Assembly: GCA_003165235.1 (NCBI GenBank)
Contig: PLSV01000146.1
Span: 1 to 64,000, forward strand
Length of the DNA: 64,000 nt
Reading direction: 5' to 3'
DNA from: Syntrophobacteraceae bacterium
GTDB lineage: Bacteria > Desulfobacterota > Syntrophobacteria > Syntrophobacterales > Syntrophobacteraceae
The notes below the pieces were generated by a model, which was not told the DNA's origin, made no database searches, and worked only from the letters and a program-made list of their open reading frames with translations. Position 1 is the stretch's first letter, and each line of letters opens with the position of its first letter. Shown piece by piece: positions 18,099 to 27,803 of the stretch. The position numbers were made by a program, and so were the translations under genes.

Positions 18099-19076
18099 AT
18101 GGATGAAAGCCCAACTGAATGTCAACACATTCCGGTGATGCCTGGACCGGTGATTGAACTTCTTAATTGCAAACCAGGCGGAATTTACGTTGACGGGACG
18201 ATCGGGGGAGGGGGATATGCCGGGTCCATTCTGGAAGAAAGCGCGGCGGACGGGGTCGTGCTCGGAATGGATTGGGATGGGGACGCGATAGCGCGTGTGC
18301 ACGAAAGACTCGGCGGCTATGGAGAAAGACTCATTCTGGAGAAGGCTGACTTTGCCGATATACGCCGGGTCCTTCGCAAGCACGGCATCCAGGAGGTCGA
18401 TGGAATCGTGCTCGATCTCGGCGTCTCGAGTTTGCAGCTAGAGGATGCGCGACGGGGATTTAGTTTTTTGAGGGAAGGGCCGCTCGACATGCGCATGAAT
18501 CGCGATTTGCCTCAAACTGCGGCAGAGCTTGTCAATACTCTGCCGGAAAGGGACCTGGCCGGCTTGATCTACCAGTACGGCGAGGAGAGGCTGTCGAGAA
18601 AGATCGCGCGCGCGATTGTGGCGGCAAGGCGAAATGGCCGCATCGAGAACACGCGGGAACTTGCCGAACTGATACGGAAAACCGTCCCGCAGACGAGGGA
18701 CTCTTTCCGGATTCACCCGGCCACCCGCACTTTTCAAGCCCTGCGGATAGCGGTCAACCGGGAGATCGATTCTTTGGAGCGTTTTCTGCCCGAAGGCCTG
18801 GACGTTCTCAAACCTGGAGGAAGGATCTGCGTGGTCGCCTTCCATTCATTAGAGGATAGGATGGTGAAAGAGGCGTTCAGGAACTGGGCACGGTCGTGTC
18901 GTTGTCCGCGCGAGCGCGCTGCGTGCGAGTGTGAAGGTAGACCGCTGGTTAGGCTGCTTACCAAAAAAGCTCTCCGGCCTTCGCTGGATGAAGTTGAGCA
19001 CAACCCGCGCGCGCGCAGCGCAAAGCTCAGGGCGGTTGAGAAATTAGGCAGGCATCCACCGGGAACATCGGACTGA
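18099..19076 (+). CDS. rsmH: 16S rRNA (cytosine1402-N4)-methyltransferase RsmH
   Basis: HIPVMPGPVIELL...GGIYVDGTIGGGGYAGSIL...VVAFHSLEDRMVK. Confidence 0.97.
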   Translation: MDESPTECQHIPVMPGPVIELLNCKPGGIYVDGTIGGGGYAGSILEESAADGVVLGMDWDGDAIARVHERLGGYGERLILEKADFADIRRVLRKHGIQEVDGIVLDLGVSSLQLEDARRGFSFLREGPLDMRMNRDLPQTAAELVNTLPERDLAGLIYQYGEERLSRKIARAIVAARRNGRIENTRELAELIRKTVPQTRDSFRIHPATRTFQALRIAVNREIDSLERFLPEGLDVLKPGGRICVVAFHSLEDRMVKEAFRNWARSCRCPRERAACECEGRPLVRLLTKKALRPSLDEVEHNPRARSAKLRAVEKLGRHPPGTSD

Positions 19077-19121
19077 GCGTAGATTGTCCAAAGGGTTGCT
19101 TCGCAGGGCGCCACGGCCTTT

Positions 19122-19267
19122 TTCCTGCGGGTTTGAGGGGGCCCGCAGGAAGATCTGGCCGGATTCACCCCGAAAGGGGATAGTTAGTGGTTTTCCGGGG
19201 AAGGGGAGGGAAAGAGGGAAGCTTTTCCGGGCGGCCGCGGGGGTGACCGTCCGGAAAACTTCTTCCC
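19122..19267 (+). other. Structured intergenic region between rsmH and ftsL (candidate RNA element)
   Basis: 10-bp inverted repeat TTCCTGCGGG/CCCGCAGGAA, CCCC-GAAA-GGGG hairpin, and GGGAAGcTTTTCCGG / CCGGAAAAcTTCTTCCC stem. Confidence 0.5.
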
Positions 19268-19582
19268 GCGAGAAAAGGGACCAAAGCTTTGGAGGGGGGA
19301 ACAAAAGATAAGCGAAGACGGCTCCGTTCAGATCGGAGGTTTAGAGAAATTCACCTGATAATTTAGCAGAAGGGGCGTAATTATGCAGGCTATCACCTCA
19401 AAGAAAAGGTTTTCAAGAAGCGGCTGCCCTTCGACTCATTTTCTTTTCAGGCGCGACCTTGCGGATTATTCCGAGCCTCAAGGTTCTAACCGGATGGCCG
19501 GGACGGGCATGTTCTGCAGGTCAACCGGGGGCAGCTTTGCACGGGACTCCCATTGCGCCGGTCCCGGTCACAGGGGGCCGGA

Positions 19583-19747
19583 ATGGGATATTTGCTAGCG
19601 CTTTCTATCGGATTCGCGCTTGGCTGGCTTACGGCGGCCCTCCTTATGTCCAACTCGCGGGTGCAGCCGGGATCGCCGGAGACCGGATACGCTCGAGCCG
19701 GTATCTGCCCGATTTGTGAAAACTGCCAATTGACGGGCAACACATGA
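19583..19747 (+). CDS. Small single-TM protein with C-terminal CPICENC motif
   Basis: MGYLLALSIGFALGWLTAALLMSNSRVQPGSPETGYARAGICPICENCQLTGNT; stop codon overlaps ftsL start (ATGA). Confidence 0.55.
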   Translation: MGYLLALSIGFALGWLTAALLMSNSRVQPGSPETGYARAGICPICENCQLTGNT

Positions 19748-20100
19748 AGAGAGCTAAAGAAATCTCCCCAATTTTCAGCATGAAGCCGGCGAGCGATCCC
19801 GGTTTCCGGCAAAGGGATCCGGCGCCTGTGCGCATGAGGACCTGGCTTGCGTCGGCAATCCTTCTGGGCGTTGTTTTCGTCATCTGTGCGATTTTTTACG
19901 TATGGCTCTACGTTCAGCAAATTCAAAACGGATATCGGCTTTCAAAAACCTACGAACAAAGCGAGCTCCTCAGCACTGTTCATCGGAAGCTGACGATCGA
20001 GTGGTCTCGATTTCAAGACCCGCAGCGGCTGGAGGACATTGGCCGAAACCAGTTCAGTCTGGCGCCGCCCAGGCCCGATCAGAAAGTGTTGATGCGTTAG
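19744..20100 (+). CDS. ftsL: Cell division protein FtsL-like
   Basis: Position before ftsI; one TM segment then coiled-coil and FSLAPPRPDQ C-terminus. Confidence 0.8.
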   Translation: MKRAKEISPIFSMKPASDPGFRQRDPAPVRMRTWLASAILLGVVFVICAIFYVWLYVQQIQNGYRLSKTYEQSELLSTVHRKLTIEWSRFQDPQRLEDIGRNQFSLAPPRPDQKVLMR

Positions 20101-20144
20101 CAGTTTGACATGTAACCGGGCGCAGTTGAATTCGGGAGAGGAAA

Positions 20145-22124
20145 ATGGAAAGGCGCGAGCAGCGGAAATCTATGAACTCCTGCTACCGGTCGTGCCGCGT
20201 GCTTTTCCAGATTGTGGTGATTGCCGGCTTGTGCGCCATCGTAGTCAAAGCCTTTCGTCTCCAGGTGATCGAACACTCGTTCTGGGTGGGCCGCGCCAAT
20301 GCCTGTTTGAACACCAGGTTTACAGTCCCCGCATATAGAGGCACCATCTATGACAGGCAGGGGCGAGTGTTATCCTACTCGGTTCCGCAGCCTTCGCTTT
20401 ATGCTTTTGGGGACCAAATCGAAAATCCGTCAAAAACTGCGGTCCTTCTCGGCCAAATCCTGGACGAACCGGCCAGGTCCATTGAAAAAAAGCTCACTTC
20501 TTCCGGCCATTTCGTCTGGATAAAGCGCCACCTCTCAGATCAGCAGGCCAGCGAAATAGAGAAGCTAAAAGCTCCTGGTCTTAACCTCACCGATGAATAC
20601 AAACGGTTCTACCCCTACCGGGAGGTGGGCGGCCAGGTTGTGGGATTCGTCAATATTGACGGCGCCGGAATAGAGGGCATAGAAAAATCTTTCGATGATG
20701 TGCTGCGAGGCAAGCCGATCCCTGTATGTCAGTTGAGGGACGGCGGCCGCAAGCGGCTGTGGCTCAATTCATCGGCGCCCCCCGAGCCTGCAGAGAGTTT
20801 CGGCATAAAGCTCACGCTGGACGCCTTCATTGAGTACGTCGCCGAACGTGAACTGGAGAAGGCGGCGCAGCAATACAGGGCCAGAGAGGCGGAAGTGGTG
20901 GTCATGGACGTTGAGACTCGCCAGGTGCTGGCTATGACAAGTTGGCCCTTTTTCGATCCGAACATTATTCCGGAAAAGAAGGACTCCAAAGAAGGGTTTG
21001 GGCGCGACCACGTAATCTCCGACGCCTTTGAGCCAGGCTCGGCCTTTAAGGTGTTCCTTATGAGCGCCGCCCTGGATCAGAATGTGGTCCGGGAGCACGA
21101 CACGATAAACTGCGAAGGCGGCAGGTGCATGCTGGAAGGCCATTCCATAAAGGACGACCACCCTCACGGCTGGCTCACTATGCAGGAGGTGATAAAATAT
21201 TCGAGCAATATCGGGGCCGCCAAAATTGCGCTCCGTTTCGGCAGCGAAAGATACGCCCGCTACATTCACGAGTTTGGCTTCGGATCTTTGAGCGGGATCG
21301 ACCTGCCGGGAGAATTCAAAGGGCTTGTGAGACCGCAAAAGAGTTGGAAACCGATTGACCTTGCCGTAACCGGCTTTGGACAAAGCATTGGAATCACCAG
21401 CCTGCAACTCACCAACGCCATTGCCGTTATAGCCTGCGGAGGGGAATACGGCCCGCCGATAATCGCGGACGCTGTTCTTGACGCGGAGGGAAGACCGGTC
21501 AGGCAATTCCAATCGATCAGGACGCGAAGAGTAATTCAAAAGAGGACAGCCGACCAGATTAGTGCGATGATGATTGGTGTAACTCAGAAAGGCGGGACAG
21601 GGGCCAATGCGGCGCCCGAGGGTTACACGGCGGCAGGCAAGACTGGAACTGCTCAGGTAATGGACACAAAGACGAAGCGTTACGCTTCGGACAAGTATAC
21701 CGCAGTTTTTACCGGGTATGTCCCGGCTGAGCAGCCCAAACTGGTAATTACCGTAGTTGTCCACGAACCACGGGGGGCTATTTATGGGGGAATCGTAGCG
21801 GCGCCGGTATTCCGGGGTATTGCCGCAAAAGTCCTGCCCTACCTGGGTGTAATACCCTCTGCGCCGAATCCAACACCCAGTCCCGACATCCGCACTGCTA
21901 ACGCCTCACCCATTCATGTCAAACAGGCCTCTGGCAGCAAAAAAACTGCGGGCGAAAAGCCCGGCCCCAAGTCTGCTCAGAAAACAGTTTCGAAAAAATC
22001 GGCTTCTATAAAAAGTTCAGGGGCCGTTCCGATTGTTGCGAAGAAGATTCAGCCGGCTCCGAAGCCCGAAGCGCCTGAAAAGTACTCGCTAAAGATCGAT
22101 GAGCGGGAAGCTGGGGTTTATTAG
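20145..22124 (+). CDS. ftsI: Peptidoglycan transpeptidase FtsI (PBP3)
   Basis: YRGTIYDRQGRVL...FEPGSAFKVFLMSAAL...YSSNIGAAKIA...AAGKTGTAQV. Confidence 0.96.
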   Translation: MERREQRKSMNSCYRSCRVLFQIVVIAGLCAIVVKAFRLQVIEHSFWVGRANACLNTRFTVPAYRGTIYDRQGRVLSYSVPQPSLYAFGDQIENPSKTAVLLGQILDEPARSIEKKLTSSGHFVWIKRHLSDQQASEIEKLKAPGLNLTDEYKRFYPYREVGGQVVGFVNIDGAGIEGIEKSFDDVLRGKPIPVCQLRDGGRKRLWLNSSAPPEPAESFGIKLTLDAFIEYVAERELEKAAQQYRAREAEVVVMDVETRQVLAMTSWPFFDPNIIPEKKDSKEGFGRDHVISDAFEPGSAFKVFLMSAALDQNVVREHDTINCEGGRCMLEGHSIKDDHPHGWLTMQEVIKYSSNIGAAKIALRFGSERYARYIHEFGFGSLSGIDLPGEFKGLVRPQKSWKPIDLAVTGFGQSIGITSLQLTNAIAVIACGGEYGPPIIADAVLDAEGRPVRQFQSIRTRRVIQKRTADQISAMMIGVTQKGGTGANAAPEGYTAAGKTGTAQVMDTKTKRYASDKYTAVFTGYVPAEQPKLVITVVVHEPRGAIYGGIVAAPVFRGIAAKVLPYLGVIPSAPNPTPSPDIRTANASPIHVKQASGSKKTAGEKPGPKSAQKTVSKKSASIKSSGAVPIVAKKIQPAPKPEAPEKYSLKIDEREAGVY

Positions 22125-22227
22125 TCGAGCTGTTTAAGGCCTCTCCTAAAAGCCGTCTTTATGTAAAAATGGTACTGGTTCTGAACGAAGTTTGTTACAT
22201 AAATAAAAACCTGGCGATGCGAACCTG

Positions 22228-23781
22228 ATGAAGACGCTCAAAGAGCTCATACACGGTCTGGAAGTTATTGGCGCAAGCGGCAAGCTGGACGTCCCCGTGT
22301 CCAGTGTGTGCTGTGACAGCAGGCATGCGGAAAAAGGCGGGCTGTTTGTCTGCGTTTCGGGAATGCGTGCGGATGGGCACGATTTCATTGACGACGCCCT
22401 GTCACACGGCGCCGTTGCGATTGTCGCCCAAACTGAGATGCCCGCTGGCTTTCCAATGGGTTTTGTGCGCGTCCGGGACTCCCGCGCGGCGCTTGCAGCA
22501 ATATCTGCGAATTTCTACGGTCACCCGGCTTCAAGGCTCGATCTCATTGGAATAACGGGAACCAATGGAAAGACTACAACCTCACTGCTCATCGAGAGCA
22601 TTCTCCAGAGCCACGGATCAAGTCCGGGAGTCCTCGGCACACTCGTCTACAGGTGGGCGGGAAAGCAAATTCCCGCTCCCCTGACCACGCCCGAATCCCT
22701 GGAGATCCAGAGACTCTTTTCCTGCATGCTCCAGGACGGGGTTTCACACGTCGTCATGGAAGTCTCATCTCACGCGCTCGCGCTTGGCAGAATTGCCGGG
22801 TGCGAGTTCCGGACGGGGGTTTTCACCAATCTGTCACAAGACCATCTTGATTTTCATTCGACCATGGAGGAGTATTTCTCAGCCAAAAGGCTTCTTTTCT
22901 CGTCCTATCTTGACCCACATCGTTCTGTGGCGGTAATCAATGAAGATGATGAATACGGCAGAAGAATAATTGAAAACGGGACCCGCGCGGCCAGAATCAT
23001 CCGTTACTCCGGCGCAATTTCCCCAGGCCCCGGTTTGGAAAAGGGGGCAAATGACGTTTTCGTCAAAGAAGCCCGGTTCAGTCCCATGGGCATCACCGCG
23101 AAAGTCCATACAGCTCAAGGAGAAATCAGGGTTGATTCCCCACTCATGGGCAGGCTGAACCTGTATAACATTCTGGCCGCGATATCCGCGGCAGTGTCCC
23201 TGGATATTGCGCCAAACGCCATTGAAGAGGGCATCCGAAACCTTTCCCGCGTGGACGGGCGTCTGGAGCGCGTTGAGATACCTGACCGGTTCGGCTTTCA
23301 GGTAGTTGTTGATTACGCGCACACACCCGACGCAATGGAAAAGGCGCTTGCCTGTCTTCGCGAAATGACTGAAAACAGGCTTATCGCCGTATTCGGGTGC
23401 GGCGGGGACCGCGACAGGGGAAAGCGCCCGATCATGGGTAGAATCGCCGCAGAGCGTGCGGACCTCGTGGTCGTAACGAGCGACAATCCCCGGTCCGAGC
23501 CGCCCGATGATATCATCGATCAAATCGAGGCAGGAGTAAAACAGACGGGGATCCCGGCATTGGGACCCGCCGGAGGACTGTCAGCCGGGAAGGGCTACAT
23601 ACGGCAGGTTGACAGGCGAAAGGCCATCGAACTCGCGCTGGCGCTGGGTCGTCCCGGAGACACGATTTTTATCGGGGGCAAGGGGCACGAAACCTACCAA
23701 ATCGTTGGGACCATCAAACATTCATTTGACGACAGGCTGGCAGTGAGGGAGTATTTTAACAGAACCTCGACCGGACAATAG
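22228..23781 (+). CDS. murE: UDP-MurNAc-tripeptide synthetase MurE
   Basis: GITGTNGKTTTSLLIESIL...VVDYAHTPDAMEKAL...VTSDNPRSEPPDDIIDQIEAG. Confidence 0.96.
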   Translation: MKTLKELIHGLEVIGASGKLDVPVSSVCCDSRHAEKGGLFVCVSGMRADGHDFIDDALSHGAVAIVAQTEMPAGFPMGFVRVRDSRAALAAISANFYGHPASRLDLIGITGTNGKTTTSLLIESILQSHGSSPGVLGTLVYRWAGKQIPAPLTTPESLEIQRLFSCMLQDGVSHVVMEVSSHALALGRIAGCEFRTGVFTNLSQDHLDFHSTMEEYFSAKRLLFSSYLDPHRSVAVINEDDEYGRRIIENGTRAARIIRYSGAISPGPGLEKGANDVFVKEARFSPMGITAKVHTAQGEIRVDSPLMGRLNLYNILAAISAAVSLDIAPNAIEEGIRNLSRVDGRLERVEIPDRFGFQVVVDYAHTPDAMEKALACLREMTENRLIAVFGCGGDRDRGKRPIMGRIAAERADLVVVTSDNPRSEPPDDIIDQIEAGVKQTGIPALGPAGGLSAGKGYIRQVDRRKAIELALALGRPGDTIFIGGKGHETYQIVGTIKHSFDDRLAVREYFNRTSTGQ

Positions 23782-23786
23782 AGAAT

Positions 23787-25178
23787 ATGTTCAGGACTGT
23801 AGCGACACTGGCTGAGGCTGCGGGAGGCGAGATACTTGCCGGGGACCCCGGAGCGCAAGTCCGGGCGATTTCCACAGACACTCGGGAGATTGCGCCGGGA
23901 GACTGCTTCATTGCCCTCCCCGGAGAAAACCACGACGGGAGCGCCTTCGTTTCCGACGCCATGAGTAAGGGCGCCGGCGCGGTAATCGTGTCGGAGCGCA
24001 TCGTTTTATCCCAGGATACTTCCGCCGCCGTCATCAGAGTAGACGACACCCTTTACGCTCTCGGCGAACTGGCGCGGCGCCACCGCATGAAGTTCGACAT
24101 CCCGGTAATCGCCGTTTCCGGCAGCAACGGCAAGACCAGCACCAAAGAGATGATCGCGGCCATTTTCAGCCGAACTCGGAAGGTGTTAAAGAACAAGGGC
24201 AATTTCAATAACCTGATTGGCCTTCCGCTCACGCTGCTCGGCCTGAGCGAAGAGCACAGAGTCGCTGTCGTGGAAATGGGAATAAACGTTCCCGGAGAAA
24301 TGGAACGGTTGGCGCAGATCGGCGCTCCCACTGCCGCGATCATCACCAATATACAGCCGGCCCACCTCAAAGGACTTGAATCGATCGAGCGCATCATGGA
24401 AGAGAAGGGAAAGCTCTGGAAATCGCTGGGTTCGGACGGCGTCGCCGTGGTGAACCTGGATGACCCGATGCTTTCGCATTTCGCCGAACACATCAACTCC
24501 CGAAAAATCACCTGCTCTCTCAGAAATATCGCCGCCGATGTGTACGTGTGCTCGAAGATCGTAGTTACCGAAGGAAACACCTCATTTCGAATAAACGCAG
24601 GGGGCTTCGAGATACCAGTGTCGCTCCCCGTTATGGGCGTCCACCATGCCCAAAATGCCCTTGCCGCAACCGCCGCCGTTTTGAGTACGGGGGCTTCAGC
24701 CGAGGAGGTCGGCGCCGGACTCTCAGACTGCACGCTGCCGCCTCAGCGCATGAATTGCCTGAAGCTCCGCAACGGTGGGGTCCTGGTGGACGATACTTAC
24801 AACGCCAACCCCTGCTCGATGATTGCCGCAGTGGAAGCGGTGCTTTCCGCAAGCTCGGGCAGTCCTTTTGTGGCGGTGCTTGCAGAGATGCGCGAGCTCG
24901 GTCCGGACAGCCCTGTTCTTCACTTCGAGGTAGGCCGAAGAGTAGGCGCTGCAAAACCGAACAGGTTGATCACGCTCGGGCCGCTGGGCGTCGAGATACT
25001 CAAGGGAGCGCAGGCCGCCGGACTCGATGAGTCCCTGTGTTTTCACGCGGGCGATCATGCCGAAGCAGCGGATTTCTTGCGGCGGGTTGCGCCCGAGGGA
25101 GCGTGGATCCTGGTCAAAGGCTCCCGCGGGATGACAATGGAAAAAGTCGTCGAGGCAATGGCCGGGGAGTTTGCGTGA
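23787..25178 (+). CDS. murF: UDP-MurNAc-pentapeptide synthetase MurF
   Basis: VSGSNGKTSTKEMIAAIFS...LVDDTYNANPCSMIAAVEA. Confidence 0.96.
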   Translation: MFRTVATLAEAAGGEILAGDPGAQVRAISTDTREIAPGDCFIALPGENHDGSAFVSDAMSKGAGAVIVSERIVLSQDTSAAVIRVDDTLYALGELARRHRMKFDIPVIAVSGSNGKTSTKEMIAAIFSRTRKVLKNKGNFNNLIGLPLTLLGLSEEHRVAVVEMGINVPGEMERLAQIGAPTAAIITNIQPAHLKGLESIERIMEEKGKLWKSLGSDGVAVVNLDDPMLSHFAEHINSRKITCSLRNIAADVYVCSKIVVTEGNTSFRINAGGFEIPVSLPVMGVHHAQNALAATAAVLSTGASAEEVGAGLSDCTLPPQRMNCLKLRNGGVLVDDTYNANPCSMIAAVEAVLSASSGSPFVAVLAEMRELGPDSPVLHFEVGRRVGAAKPNRLITLGPLGVEILKGAQAAGLDESLCFHAGDHAEAADFLRRVAPEGAWILVKGSRGMTMEKVVEAMAGEFA

Positions 25179-26530
25179 GAGGCGAAGAAACCTGCGAAAA
25201 AACGCTCGTGGTTGGCCTTGGCGCGTCAGGCCGGGCCGTATGCGCTCTGCTCCGAAGCCGGGGGGCCAAAGTGACCGCGACAGACTTGCGCTCACGCTCT
25301 GAATTCAAGGACGCGCTGAACAGTATCGAGCAGGCGGGCTGTTCGTTGCGCCTGGGGTCCCACCTGATGGAAGATTTTCTCGATGCGGACCGGATAATCG
25401 TCAGCCCCGGTGTACCCCTGGATATCGGGCCGCTTAAAGAAGCCAGAAGCCGGGGGATAGAAATAGTAGGTGAACTCGAGTGGTCCTGGCGGCAGGTCAG
25501 CCTCCCTGTGATCGCGGTAACCGGAACCAATGGAAAAACGACCACAACCGCCCTGATCGGCCAAATGCTCAAGCAGGCCGGAAGGCATCCCTTCGTTGGC
25601 GGAAATATTGGAACACCCCTCAGCCAGTGGATACTTTCGGGTGAGCATGCCGACATTCTGGTGCTGGAGCTTAGCAGCTTCCAACTGGATACCGCTTCCA
25701 CCTTCCGCCCGGACATAGGGGTGTTGCTGAACGTAACCGAAGATCACCTGGACCGCTACGAAAGCTTCAAAGCTTACACAGATTCCAAGCTCTCCATTTT
25801 TCGGCGGCAAAACAGCGCAAATTTCGCCATCATCAACGGCGAAGACCCGATTTGCAGCAAGCGCATCGAGGAGATTCCGGGCACGGTCCTGTCCTTTAGC
25901 AGGTCGGACTCAGCCGCAAACGCCATAGTGGAAGGCGGCGCCATCAAGGTGGCTGTCCCGGGCAAAGGGAAGTGTGAGATTAGCCTGGAAAAAATCAAGC
26001 TGCAGGGTTCGCATAACCGTGAAAACATAATGGCTGCGGCCCTGGCCGCCGTATGCATGGAAGTTCCCGCCGGAGCAATTCAAGCGGCGGTTGAGGGGTT
26101 CGGCGGTTTTGCCCACAGGGTAGAGTGGGTGCGCAACTGGAAGGGAATCGATTTCTACGACGACTCCAAGGGGACCAACGTCGGTGCGGTGGTCAAAGCT
26201 CTGGAGGGTTTTGACCGGCCCGTCCTGCTCCTGCTTGGCGGAAAGGATAAACTCGGTGCCTACGAACCATTGCTCGCGCCGCTCCTCGCCAGGGGCAAGG
26301 GGATTTTCGCCTTTGGGGAAGCCGGTCCGAGAATTTACGGCCAATTATGCGGGAAAGTCCCGGCCGGAATTTATCCGGATTTGGGATCAGCCTTCCGGGA
26401 TGCGGTCAGACGCGCTTCGCCGGGAGACGTTGTGCTGCTCTCGCCCGCGTGCGCCTCTTTTGATCAGTATGAGAGCTACGCGCACAGAGGGGACCATTTC
26501 AAAAAGCTGGTGGCGGAGCTTGGGGATTAG
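25175..26530 (+). CDS. murD: UDP-MurNAc-L-alanine:D-glutamate ligase MurD
   Basis: GTG start overlaps murF stop (GTGA); VTGTNGKTTTTALIGQML...FYDDSKGTNVGAVVKALEGF...LLSPACASFDQYESYAHRGDHF. Confidence 0.96.
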   Translation: MRGEETCEKTLVVGLGASGRAVCALLRSRGAKVTATDLRSRSEFKDALNSIEQAGCSLRLGSHLMEDFLDADRIIVSPGVPLDIGPLKEARSRGIEIVGELEWSWRQVSLPVIAVTGTNGKTTTTALIGQMLKQAGRHPFVGGNIGTPLSQWILSGEHADILVLELSSFQLDTASTFRPDIGVLLNVTEDHLDRYESFKAYTDSKLSIFRRQNSANFAIINGEDPICSKRIEEIPGTVLSFSRSDSAANAIVEGGAIKVAVPGKGKCEISLEKIKLQGSHNRENIMAAALAAVCMEVPAGAIQAAVEGFGGFAHRVEWVRNWKGIDFYDDSKGTNVGAVVKALEGFDRPVLLLLGGKDKLGAYEPLLAPLLARGKGIFAFGEAGPRIYGQLCGKVPAGIYPDLGSAFRDAVRRASPGDVVLLSPACASFDQYESYAHRGDHFKKLVAELGD

Positions 26531-26602
26531 ACATTGAAGTGAGGTATTAATGAATCAACTTCCTCAATTCCCAAATTCCGCAATTCTGGAGAGGGAAATA
26601 GA

Positions 26603-27787
26603 TTGCATAGAACGGCGATAGACGCACCCCCGGCCATAACAGCCGACTCGAAGGAAAAGCAGCGCCTCGCATGGAAGCCTCTCCCCCTGGAGGTCCAGCT
26701 CTGGGTCGAAGTGTCCCTGCTGATTGCCTTCGGATTGATAATGATCTACAGCGCCAGCTCCATTCCGGCCTTGACGAGATTTGCCGACCCGAATCATTAC
26801 CTGAAGCGCCAGCTTTTCTACGTTGGGCTGGGGATACCGATCATTTGCATAGTGAGCCGCACTTCCTACCGCTCGTACAAAGATTATTCCGGCCTTATGC
26901 TGCTCGGTATGATTGCGCTGCTCGTTTTGGTCCTGATTCCGGGAGTTGGGGAGAAGTACAACAACGCCCGGCGCTGGTTTGGCTTCGGCAGCCTGCACCT
27001 CCAGCCGGCCGAGTACGCCAAAGTTGTCTGGGTTTTATTCCTCAGCAACGCTCTGGTCAAAAAGCAGGACCGCATCAAGGAATCGCGCGTAAGCTTCTGG
27101 CCCTTCATAGTCCTTTGCGCCATTTTCAGCGCCCTTCTGCTCAAAGAGCCCGACTTCGGCACTGCCTTTATGTTCGCGATCCTTATGCTCGTCATGCTGA
27201 CGACTGCGGGGGTCCCGTGCCGTTATTTCATGCTCATGGCCCCTTTTGCCGCCTTTGGACTCTATAAGTTCGTTTTCCTCGTCCCGTACCGCCGCAGCCG
27301 GTGGGAGGCTTTCCTCAATCCATGGCTCGATCCCCTTTATTCGGGATATCAGCTCATTCAGGCATGGATAGCGGTAGGCTCGGGCGGTTTTTTCGGAAAG
27401 GGCCTGGGAGCGGGACAGCAAAAACTCCTCTATTTGCCCGAATCCTACACTGATTTCATCCTGGCCGTAATCGGAGAGGAACTGGGATTTGTCGGCATTG
27501 TGCTGACCTGTCTGCTTTTCTTTCTTCTTTTCCGCACCGGCCTTCAAATTTCCAGGGAAGCTCCCGACTTTCTCGGAAGCCTGCTTGCGCTCGGACTTAC
27601 GATGCTGCTCTCCCTCCAGGCTTTGCTCAATATGGGAGTCGTACTGGGCCTGGTCCCGACAAAGGGCATGCCGCTTCCGTTTATCTCTTACGGGGGCAGC
27701 GCATATACCGCGAACTGCTTAATTGTCGGACTGCTGCTGAGCATAGCCAGGAGCTGTGAAAAAAGACCGGACAAATATTCCGGCTAA
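26603..27787 (+). CDS. ftsW: Peptidoglycan glycosyltransferase FtsW
   Basis: Multi-TM SEDS protein; GIPLLTTAG-like and KGMPLPFISYGGSAYTANCLIVGLLLSIAR. Confidence 0.95.
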   Translation: MHRTAIDAPPAITADSKEKQRLAWKPLPLEVQLWVEVSLLIAFGLIMIYSASSIPALTRFADPNHYLKRQLFYVGLGIPIICIVSRTSYRSYKDYSGLMLLGMIALLVLVLIPGVGEKYNNARRWFGFGSLHLQPAEYAKVVWVLFLSNALVKKQDRIKESRVSFWPFIVLCAIFSALLLKEPDFGTAFMFAILMLVMLTTAGVPCRYFMLMAPFAAFGLYKFVFLVPYRRSRWEAFLNPWLDPLYSGYQLIQAWIAVGSGGFFGKGLGAGQQKLLYLPESYTDFILAVIGEELGFVGIVLTCLLFFLLFRTGLQISREAPDFLGSLLALGLTMLLSLQALLNMGVVLGLVPTKGMPLPFISYGGSAYTANCLIVGLLLSIARSCEKRPDKYSG

Positions 27788-27803
27788 GCGGAATGAACAG
27801 ATT

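Noticed and set aside
20769-21764. 331-aa ORF on - strand
   Set aside because: Antisense to ftsI; shadow ORF.
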